Notes: generated from the sequence alone by a model not told the origin. 64,000 bases of DNA from Schistosoma mansoni (GCF_000237925.1 NC_031497.1:19799828-19863827); one strand, 5' to 3'; counted from the first letter of the stretch, positions 22,459 to 36,329 are shown. Numbers and translations are program-made.

Positions 22459-24883
22459 ATGGAAGTCACCAAATAAAAGCAACTGAAATTTCAAAGAGAA
22501 TCACAATGAAAACTGTTTCTCGGTTTTTAAGACTGTTTTAAATAGCATTTGTGAATGCAAAACTCCGACTCAAGCTATGAAATTAAAGTCATTTCGGACA
22601 ATCCTAAATACTATATAGGTAAACACGTTTCTGAGGTGAGATCCAAATTGATTGAGCATCAAACACTGATAGGACGGAATTACATCGTATCCTAACTAGA
22701 GTTGGAAAATCTTAAGTACGGAACACATCCGCCATGTCCTGTATTAGAACCGTAAATTATAGTTTTATGTGAAGGTATGTGCTCCTCATGACTAGCCCTA
22801 CGTACCGTTGAAATCATGAGCTAGAATACACAATCATGACCTGGTGTTCGCTGAATTTTAGTCCGTCTCAGCTAAGGTCTTGAACAAAAACGTAAACATA
22901 CAACTCAAGAAAAAAACTAAACGAATTACCAACCACCAACCGGATGGTGCCTGTCAACCACAAATCTTACTTATAATCACCTTTGTTACTACTTTATAAC
23001 CAATTGCAAAGAAGGTCAATCGATTAAGACCTAACAAAGTAACCAATGAGAGTGAAGCTTAAACTGAGCTATTAATAAGGTCAAATTTAATATTTTCCCC
23101 CTATCTTGAATCTTGCTCTCAGGTTATTGGCTAGAATTCATCAGTACACATCAGATTTTGTAAGCTGCTTTTAAAACACTATGGCCTTTGGTTACGCATG
23201 AGTCATATTACTCCTCTTTATGTAGCTCGATGATCCCACTGATGTCGATTTCAGTTGTGTGCGTCCAGTGTGTTGTTTTGGTTACCTTATATTTGAGCAG
23301 GCTTTGTGACATTTTCACATCTAAAAGAAATGGATAGACTTCAAGAATGAACAAATATTGTGGTAGGACAACATGGATCTACCCATTTCGTGGATTTATA
23401 TCCGCCATAAAACATGTACACCTGATTCGCTTCAATCACTAGTACTGGAGTTTTAGGTTGTAAGCAGCTGAAGAGAATTCACTAAATGAATGAATTCATA
23501 TGAATTTCATCAAAGTTTGCCTTTATTTCATCCTTTTTGTTTGCCTGGCATGTTATTCTGCCGTTATGCTTGTTCTTTTTGTATTGAAGTTGACAAACGT
23601 GAAAAATTGTAAGGAATGGATTAGATTGCAAATAATTTCCATCCCTCATTGCTACATGTATGTTATGTTTCTAAAATTACAGTTTTTCTGTGAACTCAGT
23701 AGTTAACCTGTTCCAAGAGAAGGCTGCTACATGGTAGTGGGACGATTAGGTCTTCAGTATTGAGCCTTGTCAGTGAGGAGTTATAGCTAACAGGACTTAA
23801 TGTTTGAGATATTCGCTTCCGTAATTATCCACCTGTTAACTAAATCTTGAGAATAACAAACCCAGGAAAGGTAGTCTGTTTTCAGACAGTTTAGATATTC
23901 ACCCTCCAACACACTTTGAAACATAGCGATCCTTTTAACAACCAGTTGTAGTCATATTTCGTAACCTAGTGTCTGTAGTTGGTTTCGTCGATCAAAAGAA
24001 ATTTTCCACGAGACTTGATGAAACGAAATAGAGTATTAAGAAATAATGTTCACTTACTAATACCGAATAAAGCCTTGTTATGCACCAATATACTCATTGT
24101 AAACATTACTATGATGTAAAAAAACTTCAATTGGAATTCTGTTGAGTAAAATTGTAATCTGTTTTACACTTTCTTTCCTACTGATACTTCGAAACTTTTA
24201 ATAGCGGATACTAAGTTGTCTAAAAAGAAATGACTTCAGGACTAATCATGGGTTTCGGTTTCGCAGTTAATATGATTAATCATAATACGATCAATTCCAT
24301 GCTTAGAAAACAAACAAAATCATTGTCTTACTATCTCGCAGATTCGGTGAAACTAAAAACTACCTGATGTATACTAAGCATTTTTCTTGGCAATCTACAA
24401 AGACTTATATTCTCAACAAAGCTTCCGCGTTTACTCAGCTACATGTGGACTTTTATTAGTTCTGCAGTTTTTTTGGTGGTGATACCAATTTTAAAAAGAC
24501 AACGAAAAGTACCCCAATAAACTATACGCATGAATTCAGTTATTAAAATTACTACAATCTCTACAAATCCCCATCCTGATAAACTATACAAATCAAAGAA
24601 AAGAACACCGTTTTTATACATTGTTGATAATTGCCTTTTGTGATCGGAACATCTTAACTGTCATATAGCTGACTATGGGGTTGGTTGGTGTAGTCTGGGA
24701 TAATTGAGACCTAATGGAAATGTAATCTGAGAATTAAAAAAAATTGAGTCAATGTAGTATGGTTCATTTTAGTGCAGACATGAAGTATGTATTTCAACCA
24801 TTTTTATGTGTTAATTAATCAACACCGTATATTTACATAATTTCAAAGTAACTAAGTTAGAATTTATTTAGTATTGTTTGTTT
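22459..24883. other. Spacer, nothing supported
   Basis: No recognisable gene. ORFs at 23500-23706 and 24439-24621 are short, hydrophobic by base composition, and have no splice context. Confidence 0.4.
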
Positions 24884-24936
24884 GAATCTTCCCATCGATG
24901 ACGAGTCCCGAATAGGATGAAACGCGCGTCCTGGAT
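24884..24936 (+). pseudogene. Sm-alpha-type hammerhead, degenerate
   Basis: Contains gacgagtcccgaatagga, then tgaaacgcgcgtcctggatt. This matches the layout of the classic schistosome Sm-alpha hammerhead: stem II TCCC..AGGA, GAAAC, self-complementary stem III ACGCGCGT, and the GTC cleavage triplet followed by CTGGAT. The CUGANGAG core is mutated at its first bases, and the upstream stem I strand no longer pairs cleanly. It differs in stem III from the ACGGCCGT hammerheads at the left of the window, so it is a second SINE subfamily. Confidence 0.8.
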
Positions 24937-27900
24937 TCCACTGCTAGCCACTATCCATCTTTGCTTAACTAAGTTGGATTTCTAACTTTTTAGTTATTAA
25001 ATTAAATTTCTATCTCAAGTAGGTATTAATCAGGAAACCATTGAGAATAAAGGATCATTGAACAGCTATTTCATTTTATTTTGGGACCTTTCATAAGTTC
25101 TAGGTCAGAATCCGAATTGACAGTGCATTTGAGATGTTTAAGTGTGACATTTTGTAAATACCCTCCGCGAAATCGGAACAATTTAAAATCAGTGATTTAG
25201 TCTTAGTGTGTAAAATGCCAATAGTGATGTATGAACTTAATACTGTGATGTGAAGGATATGTTTGTATGATAAAAAAGGAGTAGAAAAAAGTTTATCCCT
25301 TGATTATTAGTATTTTAAAATGGGATAATGATAGTTTACAGTGCAGTGATTATAAATTATAATCATGACAAAAGTGAACAGTCGAATAACTCGATGACTG
25401 ATGTAGCTAAACGAACAGTTTATTCACAGAAATAACCTTTGAATCCCAAATGAATAGTCGTGAAAGAACAGAACCACTAACCAGATATCTATATATATTT
25501 GAAAGTTATTATCAGTATGATAATGACTACGAGTTCACTAGTGACTAATTGTGAGCTGTGACCAGTAGAGTCTAGTCGTTTCAAATGAAACAATTAGTTA
25601 CTTACCGAAGACAACAGAAGATTGTTGCGCAATATCTTGAATTTATTGAAGTTAAACATGTCAATCATTGGATGCTGACCCGGTTCACCTAAGTCTAAAC
25701 ACTCGTGCTGAGAATTCTTTATTGTACCAGATTATAATGTTGAATAAAGCCATTAATAATAATAACCACGAAACCTGAAATTTCTGGCTTCAATCTTCGG
25801 TGGGGTCATGAATGAGCAAAGCTGATGATTTATCTACCAGGAAGCAACAACTGTTCAGGGTTTCCTAGTTCTCAACGATAACCTGACTAAGATCATCCAC
25901 CGATGTTAATCATAAAACCCAACAATTCTCACAATATTAGCTAATTAAAGTTGTCTTTTTTTTAAATGTTCACATTAGTTATTAGTTATTAACGTCCCGT
26001 TGTTTACGCTCTTTAAGATTGATCGCATTTTATAGACCAATATACTAGGCATTACGTTATCTAAGGGATTCAGCATTATTACGTATTTTTGAAGTTAATT
26101 GATTGAAGGTAGTCTACAGGAACACGTGTACTTAGGTTTCTTACTAGTTGGCAGTTGTCAGTATGATGTATCTGAACTTTTTAGTAAATTGATGCTCCTT
26201 GTAGGATTCCAACTCATCCCACCAATTGTCTTGGTAAGTGATGTTAAAAGTGATCATTTCAAGTCGAGTCTAGTTTCGTGTGAGATTGAGATAGTTACAC
26301 CATTTGACCGCTTAGCAGTAACTAATGTTCCGTTGTTTAGTAATTAACACTGATCAGATTCTGTTGACAAAACAATTGGTGATTCTTCCCTTCTCCCCTT
26401 GTAATGATAAAGAAATGGTTAGCTGATGAATTCTTAACTCCAGTAACTAGTTTTTGTGTACTGTAGGTATCTAAATTTCATTATTCAATTTATAGAAGTA
26501 GGATATGTGTGATGGTCACTAATACGAATGTGAACCATCACTAATGTATTAAACAAATAATATCAACCTCGAATATATAGAAGACATTGCTTACAAACGA
26601 ATTTGTGCTAGTAATTATGATTGATATCACATGACCTAATGGTGGGAGGATAATATTTCGCTTGTTAACTATGATTTCCTTATATGAGAGAATACTGTTG
26701 AAGACTGTAATAAATTTTTATTTTTATCTTTGGGTTCGATCATAATTATTTATTATGAAAATCACAAATTTAACCAGCCTACCAACATTAACTCATGTTT
26801 CTACGTCCTGAACATATTGATGAGTGGTAAAATAACTTGACTGTCATCGGCTGGTGACAGTTTACTTTATCACCCAATTAGCATCTAATTAATCTTGGGT
26901 AAACTATGTGGTTAACAGACTAATTTATGAAGTCTGTACAAAATGACTAGTCTTGTGGTCTGCGAAGCCTATCACCATCTGCAATTGTCTATACGTTTGT
27001 AATCAACGTGATTTAGTCGATATGGCTCGGTCAACGAAACGAAAGTTGTAGTCATATGACAAATTCAAGCCACAACACGTCTGTTTCACATGTTATTTCT
27101 ATGATGAATGAAAAAAAATATATATATATATCGGGATATAACAACATAGCAATGAAACTAACGTCTCAAACAAAGGCAATAAAAATCCCCTATTAACCAA
27201 ACACAATTACGTATCTGTATGAGTGTGTAGGCGGTCTAATCAACACGTGATAGGCTAATGGACTAGTCAGATATGTGAATAGAACTGAATTTCAATTGGT
27301 TAATGATGTTCTGTGGAAATTTATGTTAACAGAATATGATGATATGTTAGTGTAACTCGTTATTTTCCCCAAAATAGATAAACGCATCAATTAAGAATGC
27401 GATACCATTAATTCGGAGCTAGATGGATAAGCGACTACGAGATGAAGTCAATGAAGATTTCTCTAGAAAAAGATTATAGATTCCTTTGGTCACAGGTTTT
27501 GCGAGCAAAATAGTTTTTAAGAAAATACTGCAGTACAGTCTTTGTCATGTGTGCCAACAGTTTTTTTGAGGACGTGTTTCAACATGGACTTAAAGATAAG
27601 CAAAATAACAAGACAGTCTTGAAACTATCCTCATCTCAGTTACTGATGTCGTCTAGTAGGTTTATTAAAATAGTCATGATAATCACAGTAAAGTCAGCCA
27701 ATATTTTCTTTGTAAGTTTTCGTTTTCCAGTCAAATCAACATGTGAAATTTAAACTGTCTGTGGGTGACTCAGTCAATTTCATCTAAAACGCACTACAAA
27801 ATGCAAAAATTATAATAGTTTATTTGACATCATATCAGCGAACTTTAATTTTAATTTCAGTAGTCTTATCTACGGTGCAAAGCTTAAGGTCAACTACTCT

Positions 27901-28489
27901 GACTAGATTCTTTTAATAAGTGGGAATGTACTATTACACGCCGCGCGTTTACAATTTGGTCACCACTTTTTATAATTTGGACGGATATATGCTGTTTTTC
28001 TTCTTGAGGTTTACCAACTTGAGCTCGTTTTGTAATTTATACTATATATATATATATATATAATGTATGCAAACATGATAGATGATGTCCACAAAACTGA
28101 GTTTTCATTTCAATCACAAATTTAAAAGGAAGATTCACTTACATGTTTGGAGATATCCGGATCAACCGAAGTGTAATTGGTACTATTTAGAACATAGTTA
28201 TAGGTATTTGCCTAAAAAAATGCCTCGAATGTTACAAATGGGATACTTTAATAATAGATACAATAAGTGTAATAAATTAGAAATCTTTAATTTTGACTAT
28301 TAGTATCAGGAAATTCACTGAAGACAAGGGAATCAAGATGATCAAGAGATTACAAGAAAATGTGATAAACAGTTGAAGGAAAATAAACAACTAGAATATT
28401 GTTATTATCCTAGCGAAGACATGAGTACGGGTAACTTCCGGGATCTATTATTGGACTATTATTCTATGTATATTCTTATTGTTTAACTA
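24937..28489. other. Spacer, nothing supported
   Basis: AT-rich sequence with two (TA)n runs. ORFs at 26099-26347, 27547-27753 and 28082-28303 show no domain or splice support. Confidence 0.4.
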
Positions 28490-28960
28490 CTGAGTGATTA
28501 GATTATGTATATTTATATTCATCTTGTTATAAGCTTCATTCTGACCTATAAATTACTATTATACGAATTACTGTCCCTAAATTATATACAGTTTATTGAT
28601 TATTGTATCCCACGTTCACAGGCACATTCGACTTGATCTTGTATAAATATTATTTTCTATTTTATGGAGTGATGAGGTCTGCCTGTCTGGTTTATAAACT
28701 GAGTATGCTTGAAATAAATGATTCGCATGGCAGAGGCTGTATTAGTGTTCTGGACTCAATTGGAAGGGCTAGACGGACAAGGGACCAATAAGGACGCTAG
28801 ACTGCTCAAACCAGCTGAACGTGATTGATTTGGTACAGTGTTAAGATTAGAAAAGTCGTATTTCGATTGGTGGATAATTCACGTGATAAAAGCAGGACAT
28901 AAAGTCGTAACGAATTGGCAACGGCCTTCTTTTATAATTCACAACAAGTATGACAACACA
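28490..28960 (+). repeat. LTR-like repeat X, copy 1
   Basis: Aligns with 34030-34450 over about 400 bp. Shared blocks are ttataagctt, gacc(t/c)ata(a/g)att, a cttgta(t/c)aaat segment, tggtttataaac / tttgtatataaacc (TATA-like) and a gtgttctggactc stretch near the 3' side. The paired TATA-like and AATAAA-like motifs fit an LTR or other promoter-bearing repeat end. No internal domain is attached, so the class is uncertain. Confidence 0.6.
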
Positions 28961-29067
28961 ACAGATGGAGCATGAAGAACTAAAGGAACATGATCAAATC
29001 CTGTGTCCATTAAGTCATTCTTATGTAGATAGACAGAAATAAATATAGTAGAAATATTTAGTATAAT

Positions 29068-29470
29068 TTCGTAGATTTGTAGTGGGTAGTACTATGTCAA
29101 GCCCACCACGTAGGCTACCCTAGCTTCTGGACAGACTAATTTATTCATTGTTTTCAAGCCATATTTTGACTCTGTTGATTACTCGATTATTGACTGAGTA
29201 TTTTTATATGATCGTGTGTTAAATGGTTAGCCTATTCATTATGTGTCTGTAATTTATTTTTGTCTGAATATAAATACTGGGTCACGCTTGATCAAAACGA
29301 GTTGGCTCACTCGCCTTCTCCACTGAGCGTCACTTCGTTTTGTTTCACTACCTTCTCTTCGTTTCTCTGATTGTCTGTCTGGATCAGTGTGTTTATCAAA
29401 TATACGTATCTAAAATTCGTTCTTGTATTTGGCTTATTTTGTTCCGTTATTCTCTAACGTGAATTGAGTC
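29068..29470 (+). repeat. LTR-like repeat Y, copy 1
   Basis: Starts near gtagtgggtagtactatgtc and ends near gttccgttattctctaacgt. It aligns with 31335-31625 and 35870-36262. All three share a ttctggaca block, ttttatatga, a tctga(g/a)tataaatatt TATA-like motif, and ctccactg / cgtca downstream of it. The structure suggests a solo LTR or Penelope pseudo-LTR; without matching flanking duplications this is inference. Confidence 0.6.
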
Positions 29471-30499
29471 GATAGAAATGTACGAGGGTTGGAGGCACGC
29501 ATATTCCAATAGCAATCATCATAAAATTTAACTTGAGTCAGGTATTGGGACATTAAAGATTCATGGAAAAGGAGAGACACATCATTTTCAATTAAAAAGA
29601 AAAGAGGATTGGTAGTGAGATACAAAATAAACCTTGTAAAATAAATCAGATTTACACAATATTTTAGCATAAACATAAAAAGGTTGGAGCACATTCAACA
29701 CTAGTCAATAAATTGTTTTCCACTCACATATTACTGATTAACATATAGATAATGAAAGTAAATACATAATTGTTTACTTGTATAATACTCACCGACGATT
29801 CAAAGTTCAGATGTTGTAGATGGATAGTATATCAATTAATAGCGTTCAATACCTGAATCGAATGTAATCCATTTGCAATTGCTTTCTGATTAAAAGTGTC
29901 ATATTGATCAGGCTAACAGATGAAGATACATTCATCTTCTTTGTATCTTCCTACCTGGTATTCTCTTCAGTATACTGTCGTTTTTTTCTCACGTTGTTTT
30001 GTGATGTACTAAAGAGAACTAACGAACCTTTCCAAGAAAACTCCGCGTATTTGCTCTCTGCCTATTGCATAAGCTAGAAATTACACAATGCCAACTTTCA
30101 GTATGTGAGTATTATTCTAGTATATTTTAATCAGTTAACCAATCAATCGATAACAAAAGAGTCTTTACATCAGCAGTAAATAAATGTTACATAATGTTAT
30201 ATCATTTTTAGTAAGGCGAAAATATTTAGCATTCGTATGACATAAGCAATTACCTGTACTGGTTTATCACTTTTTCCTTAAACTAAAACAATAAATAGAA
30301 AACATTTTCTAAATGGTGGAAATCAATAGCGAGGTGCTATTACCCATTTGTGTATTTATCTATTGAAAGCAATTATTATAACTGTACTTAATTTCAATAA
30401 CCACAACATACAGACAGGTAATAATTGGTATAACAACAGGATGAACTATCCAGTAGGTGTAAGAGAAAAATTTTTAAACTACAATATACAGGTAATGGA

Positions 30500-30655
30500 A
30501 AAAACACTTTATGAATACTTACTTACGCCTGCTACCTCTCATGGAGGGACATAGGATACTTATCAGCATTCTCCATCCAACTCTGTCTTGGGCAATTCTT
30601 TCCAGTTGTTATTCATCCTTTTCATGTCTGCCTCCTATTCCCGACACAGTGTGTT
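30500..30655 (-). mobile_element. RTE-like LINE terminal fragment
   Basis: The minus-strand reading contains the terminal THCVGNRRQ ... SLHER motif series, corresponding to [12 protein letters not shown] ... STRGN in the better copy at 19546. A short 3' end only. Confidence 0.65.
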
Positions 30656-31334
30656 CTTTATTTTATGAATAGTACCGTAAAAAGCCGTGGGAAAATTGGG
30701 TGCTGTTAAAATGGGAACGGAAAAATGAATCAGTGGCATTCGTGTGTCAGAGAATCATTAAGTCATAGTAGTATTATCTTCACTGAATAATTTGTACGTA
30801 ACTAACAGCCTTAGTTCCCTAGTATATTTATGCCACATTCAATAAACTGGTCAGTTGACTGATATCATTCGGTTGGGGTTTTTAGGAATTGGTCGATTGG
30901 AAAAGCATTCGATCATCAACCTTGATCACTTAATGTTTATCAAATCAGTAGAGCTATCATATCAGTGACATCATTTACTAGGTGTACCCTTGCCACTAGA
31001 AGACGAATTTCTAGTCAACAACACTAGTTTTTCTATTCAAAAAATGGTTTTAGACAAACTACCATGTGTCGTCGTCATAGGTATGCACTGTTGAATAACA
31101 AATTATCACGTGACTGTAATTTTTATTCACCATGTCATACTCAGCTACACCGGACACATGTATTGTGTGCTGAAATTATATCCTAAGTTGTTGAAAACTT
31201 AATGATAGTCGTAGTTGTTTCGAAGTAGACCGTCCTTGAGTAATGGAGTAATGTTTGAGGCTAAGCTTAGTTCTGATATTTGTGCTGAAAACTATGTTTT
31301 GCTGCCTAAATGACTGTAAACTTCAGTCTCGAAA

Positions 31335-31625
31335 CAATAAATTTTATAGTGGCCGGTACTATCTCAAGCCCATATGGGTTATTATGGCTTCCGGACAGAC
31401 CAATTTATTCATTGTTCTCGAGTCACAATTATTCGCTTATTAACCTTCGCTGTTTTTATATGAACGTGTGCGTTAATCTCTTATCCTACTCACCATATTT
31501 CCGTAACCTATTGTTTTCTGACTATGAATATTGAGTCATGCTTGGTCAAATGGAGTTATCTCAGTCACCTTCTCTACTGAGCGTCATTCCGATGAGCTTC
31601 GCACACTCTTCTTCGATTTCCCGCT
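31335..31625 (+). repeat. LTR-like repeat Y, copy 2
   Basis: Aligns with 29068-29470 and 35870-36262 from ggccggtactatctcaagcc to the ctactgagcgtcattcc block. Its 3' part is cut where the SR2-like element sequence begins. Confidence 0.55.
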
Positions 31626-31719
31626 TCATATTCTGAATCTCTGTCTGGATAAACGAATGCCTGAAGTAAATTCCTCTAACGCAATCCGTAACTCCGCCTG
31701 TAGCCCCTCTAATGTTACT

Positions 31720-33756
31720 GCCTGTCCCGAGCCCGGATAATGAAGGAGGATTGAGGATGTGACCAGCGACCCCATCCCGTAGAAAATTAACTCGCTAAAA
31801 AACGCTAGCCAGAAAAATACTATTCGAGCAATTTAAACTGTGTCCTAGAGTCAGTAAGTCTTCATTAAGAAGAGTTATGACGCCTCATTGTGAAAGCCGA
31901 GTTCCTTCGGAAGTCACGAGGCCGACGCCCCTTCTGACAACCAGAGCAACAATTTCTATACGTACATGTAACGTCCGTACAATGTGGGAGACCGGGAGAG
32001 TCGTCCAAACTGCTGCTGAAATGAGGAAATACAATCTGGAGGTGATTAGGATCAATTAAACACATTGGACGCAGGTTGGACAACAAAGATTACCTTCAGG
32101 AGAGCTTCTGTTATACTCCAGCCATGAAGAAGAGAATACCCCACATGCATAAGGCGTTGCACTGATACTATCCAAACAAGCACAAAATGAACTTATTGGA
32201 TGGGAATCTCATGGACCAAGAATCATCAAAGCCTCCTTCAAAACAAACAAAGAGGGCATTACAATGAACGTCACCCAATGCTATGTGCCTACCAACGACT
32301 ACAACGAAGTCGTTGAAGATCAATTCTACGATAGGCTGCAGTCAATCTTTGAGAAGTGCCGAACAAAGGACCTGATAATTCTGATGGGAGATTTAAATGC
32401 AAAAGTTGGAATAGAAAACACTGGATACCAAGACGTCATGGACTGGGAGAAAGGAACGAAAACGGTGAGAGATTTGCAAACCTATGTGCCTTCAATAAAC
32501 TGGTCATAGGCGTCACTATATTCCCACATAAAGGCATTCACAAAACCACATGGACTTCACCGGGTCACACTAAGCAGAACCGAATTGACCACATCTGCGT
32601 CAACAAAACGTTCAGGAGTAAGATGGAGGATGTGAGAACCAAGAGAGGAGCTGAGATAGCATCAGATCATCACTTGCTCGTCGCCAAGATGAAACTGAAA
32701 GTCAAGAAACACTGGACAACGGGGCGGATGACATCACAAAGGTTTAATGCGGCTTTTCTTCAGGATACTGACAAACCCAACGAATTTAATATTGCCGTCA
32801 GCAATAAGTTCCAGGTCTTTCATGATCCACACAATGGAGAGGGAACTACTATGGAGAGAAACTGGAAAGGGATCAACGAGGCAATCATTTCAACATGTCA
32901 GGAGGTCCCGGGTAACAAGAAGCACCAACACAAAGAATGGATCACTGTTGGTACACTGGGTAAGATTGAAGAAAGAATAAACAAGAAGAGAACAGTCAAT
33001 ACCAGCCGAACAAGAGCAGAAAAAGCCAACGCACAAGCTGAATACACAGAAGTAAACAAGCAAGTGAAGAGGACCATCAGAACCGACAAACGTAAATATG
33101 TGGAAGATTTAGCAATGACGGCGGAAAAGGCTGCAACAGAAGGAAACATGAGATAATTGTATGACACAACAAAGAAACTCTCTGGAAATTACCGTAGACC
33201 AGAATGGCCAATGAAAAGCAAGGAAGGCAAGGTAATCACGAACATTGAAGAACAGCAAAACAGATGGGTAGAGCGCTTCAAAGAACTCTTGAATCGACCA
33301 GCTCCATTGAACACACCCAACATCGAAGCAGCACCTACGGACCTCCGAATCGATGTAGGCCCACCAACAATTGAAGAGATCAGCATGGCCATCAGAAAAC
33401 TCAAGAGCGGCAAAGCAGCAGGACCAGACAAAATCCTGGCAGATACACTGAAAGCAGATGTAGCAGCAACTGCAAAGATACTCCACATCCTCTTCAGTAA
33501 GATTTGGGACGAAGAACAAGTACCAACAGACTGGAAAGAAGGACCTCTGATCAAAATACCAAAGAAAGGCGATCTCAGCAAGTGCGATAACTACAGGGGC
33601 ATCACTCTTCTCTCAATACCAGGAAAATTCCTCAAAAGGGTATTGTTAAACAGGATGAAGGATTCCGTAGACGCCCAACTTCGAGACCATTAGGCTGGAT
33701 TCTGTGGGCATCGATCGTGTACAGACAAAATCGTAACTCTACTGATCATTGTGGAG
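31720..33756 (+). mobile_element. SR2/RTE-like LINE: endonuclease and partial RT, inactivated and 3'-truncated
   Basis: Order: 5' UTR-like segment; an apurinic endonuclease domain (NVRTMWETGRVVQ near 31967, MGDLNAKVG near 32380-32405, NRIDHICVN near 32580, SDHHLL near 32665); a linker rich in Lys/Arg; and the start of the reverse transcriptase (SGKAAGPDKI near 33410, NYRGITLLSIPGK near 33590). The frame is broken by a stop after EVIRIN (32057-32059), a one-base shift near 32435, a stop where Gln is expected at 33154-33156, and a stop near 33693. Homology ends around 33756, before the RT catalytic palm. Loss of the 3' end is unusual for a LINE and suggests later rearrangement or interruption. 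Confidence 0.9.
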
Positions 33757-34029
33757 CATACCGGGAAGGATACACTGACCTGAATAGAAGCGTAGTGAGC
33801 GAGAACACATGCTGGGACAATCAAATGTATTTGAACACAAAATTACAGAATCTCTTGGTAAAATCTGAGAACCACACAGTAAATACTTCATCCACAAAAT
33901 GTCAATCAATTGTCTGAAAATTAAGATTTAAATCACTCACAATTTATGCTTGTTATATCCCGACGAGAATTATGAATGGTAAGCTTTGAGAACTATTTAA
34001 GACCAATACGATACATACATTTTTAATAT

Positions 34030-34450
34030 ATAATTGTCAAGTAGCTAAACTATGCATATTCGTGTTCCTCTTATTATAAGCTTTATTTTGACCCATAGAT
34101 TATTATTATACGACTTAAAGTTCTTGAGTTATGACCAGTTTATTAATTATAGTTTTCCACATTCACAAACAATTTTGGTTAGGTCTTGTACAAATGTTGT
34201 TTTCTATTTTGTGTTGCAGTGTGGTCTATTTGGTTTGTATATAAACCCAGTATGTATGAAATATATGACTCATATTGCACAGACTGAGTCTGGTGTTCTG
34301 GACTCTAACAGGCAGGATTAGTCAGGGAGAAGGACCGATAAGGTCCCTAGACTGCTCGTACGGATTTTATGAGTCATTGGTCCGGCCAAAAAGTCACTGT
34401 TCTCTGATTGGCGGTATTATTACGTTATATATTAATATGGAACAAGGTCA
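34030..34450 (+). repeat. LTR-like repeat X, copy 2
   Basis: Aligns with 28490-28960, including the ttataagctt, gacccatag, tatataaaccc and gtgttctggactc blocks. Confidence 0.6.
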
Positions 34451-35869
34451 CAAGTTATAACAATACTATGTTTGTCAGGAGAGCTTGTTGAAAATTAATA
34501 AGATATTCATTGTCTCACTGACTAGTGTCATCATATAAGACTAAGCAATTTTAAGATTATTTAACTGTAAAAGTAACATGCGATATGGAACATAATACCT
34601 TATATCAGTAACGTTCTTTATTACCATCTAATCCATATAGTTTATGAATACTGATAGCCTAAGGGTTTGTAAATGTCTTGTACCTATTTTTCTCCCTTCC
34701 TGGTTTAACCAGTAGGGCATGTCTAGTCCCTCAAGACGTAACTTAACCAAGAGCTACTATTTTATGGGTAAACTCAGCAACACAAATATCGGACACGTAA
34801 CTAGATAACTGAATTCAACCCCCTAGATTGTCAAAAAAAGCATCCCCATCTATACTATGAAGCCACACCCTGATTATTTTATCGCAACACAGCAACACTA
34901 TTCGCATTTTCATCAGTAGCTAAAAGTAATCCATAAGTTTCGTGGTTGCATGGTGCTTAGGTGCATTTGCGGATTATGATTACGGACAGATGGTTACGGA
35001 GACGTTTCATCTCACACTAAGTCTACGGTATAGATAAATGAATACTGTCTTTGAAATCTTAAAATCATGATGCATTAATAAAGGACTTATGAAAAAATTC
35101 AGTAGAAATTGCAGGTTTGACCTACATGATGAGAAAAATCTGGAAGGGAATTAACAACATTGCATTACCAAATGAAACGGTAACATGAGGAAGACCTGGA
35201 TACTAGTTTTTGTGCGAAACTCATTTGTCTAAATTAGTATTCAGACATCAAATCTAATCTTACAACAACCAAGGTGAGGTTAGCTCAGTAAACAAAATAA
35301 CATCGTTTACCCAAAAAGGGGAAGGGAATTATACATAGAAGTGATCGATGCAACTTGAAAATTTAGATGGCTAGTTATTTAGTGATGTTTCTCATGTTTA
35401 TAACATGGAAATATTCCCGTTTTTATTCATACATGTTCTTCCTTCTAAAAGTTGTTTACGCGAAACACAAATCGTGCTAACGAACTATAATCTTAAAAGT
35501 TTGTTTGATAAACAGGATCAACTGCTTAGTCTCGTTCCTGTTCGCCAACTATGTCCAATCTTAGGACTTAATATTAAAGAAACGTTAGGGTTAAGAATTA
35601 AACGGTTAGTAAAAGTTTCTTGATATGCTACTGGGAATATTTCGGTTTACCACTTATCCTACCTATCTTGGCAGTTCATTACTAAACCATTATAGTCAGC
35701 TATAATTCCAATAATAACCACTTCCCTATGTTTATTAACATTTAATGGATACAAAGTCAGATTATGTAAATAGGATTTTATCAGAAATACCAAAAAAGAT
35801 ATTTACAACAGCCTTTAGCACATGCCAGTATGGATCAAACGAAGATCGAGAGCTATTGTGGGGAGTAGT
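34451..35869. other. Spacer, nothing supported
   Basis: No recognisable gene. The 72-codon ORF at 35405-35623 has no domain or splice support, and I could not assign it. Confidence 0.4.
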
Positions 35870-36262
35870 GAAACGTCGTGTACTATATTACACCTACATA
35901 GCTTATTTTAGTTTCTGGACAAGCCAATTCACCTATAACGTTAGAGTCATATTTTGATCTTGTTAATTATTCGCTTATTGACCTTGACTATTTTTTTATA
36001 TGAGCGTATGTGTATGCACACCTCGTATCTTATTCATCATATGTCTGTCATTCATTTTTGTCTGAGTATAAATATTGATTAATGCTTGCTTATAGCGAGT
36101 TGGCTTACCAACCATCTCCACTGCATGTCATCTATGTTCCGCTCTCATCTGTTTACTTCATCGCTCTGATTCCCTGGCCAGATCAATGAGTGTAGGAAAT
36201 ATATGTATTCTAAATCCATTCTCGTATTTGACTTATTTAATTCCGTTACTCACCAACGCGGA
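35870..36262 (+). repeat. LTR-like repeat Y, copy 3
   Basis: Aligns with 29068-29470, including the ttctggaca block, the gagtataaatattg TATA-like motif, and the terminal ttccgttactcaccaacg. It sits directly upstream of the Penelope-like element, so it may be that element's pseudo-LTR or an unrelated solo LTR. Confidence 0.6.
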
Positions 36263-36329
36263 TAAAGTCATTTATTACATACGAGGATAGACAGTACGTA
36301 CGATCAAAAAGGAATCAGATTTAGGCCAC

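Noticed and set aside
32898-33581. Three minus-strand ORFs (89, 136 and 130 aa)
   Set aside because: Shadows of the SR2-like linker and RT on the + strand.
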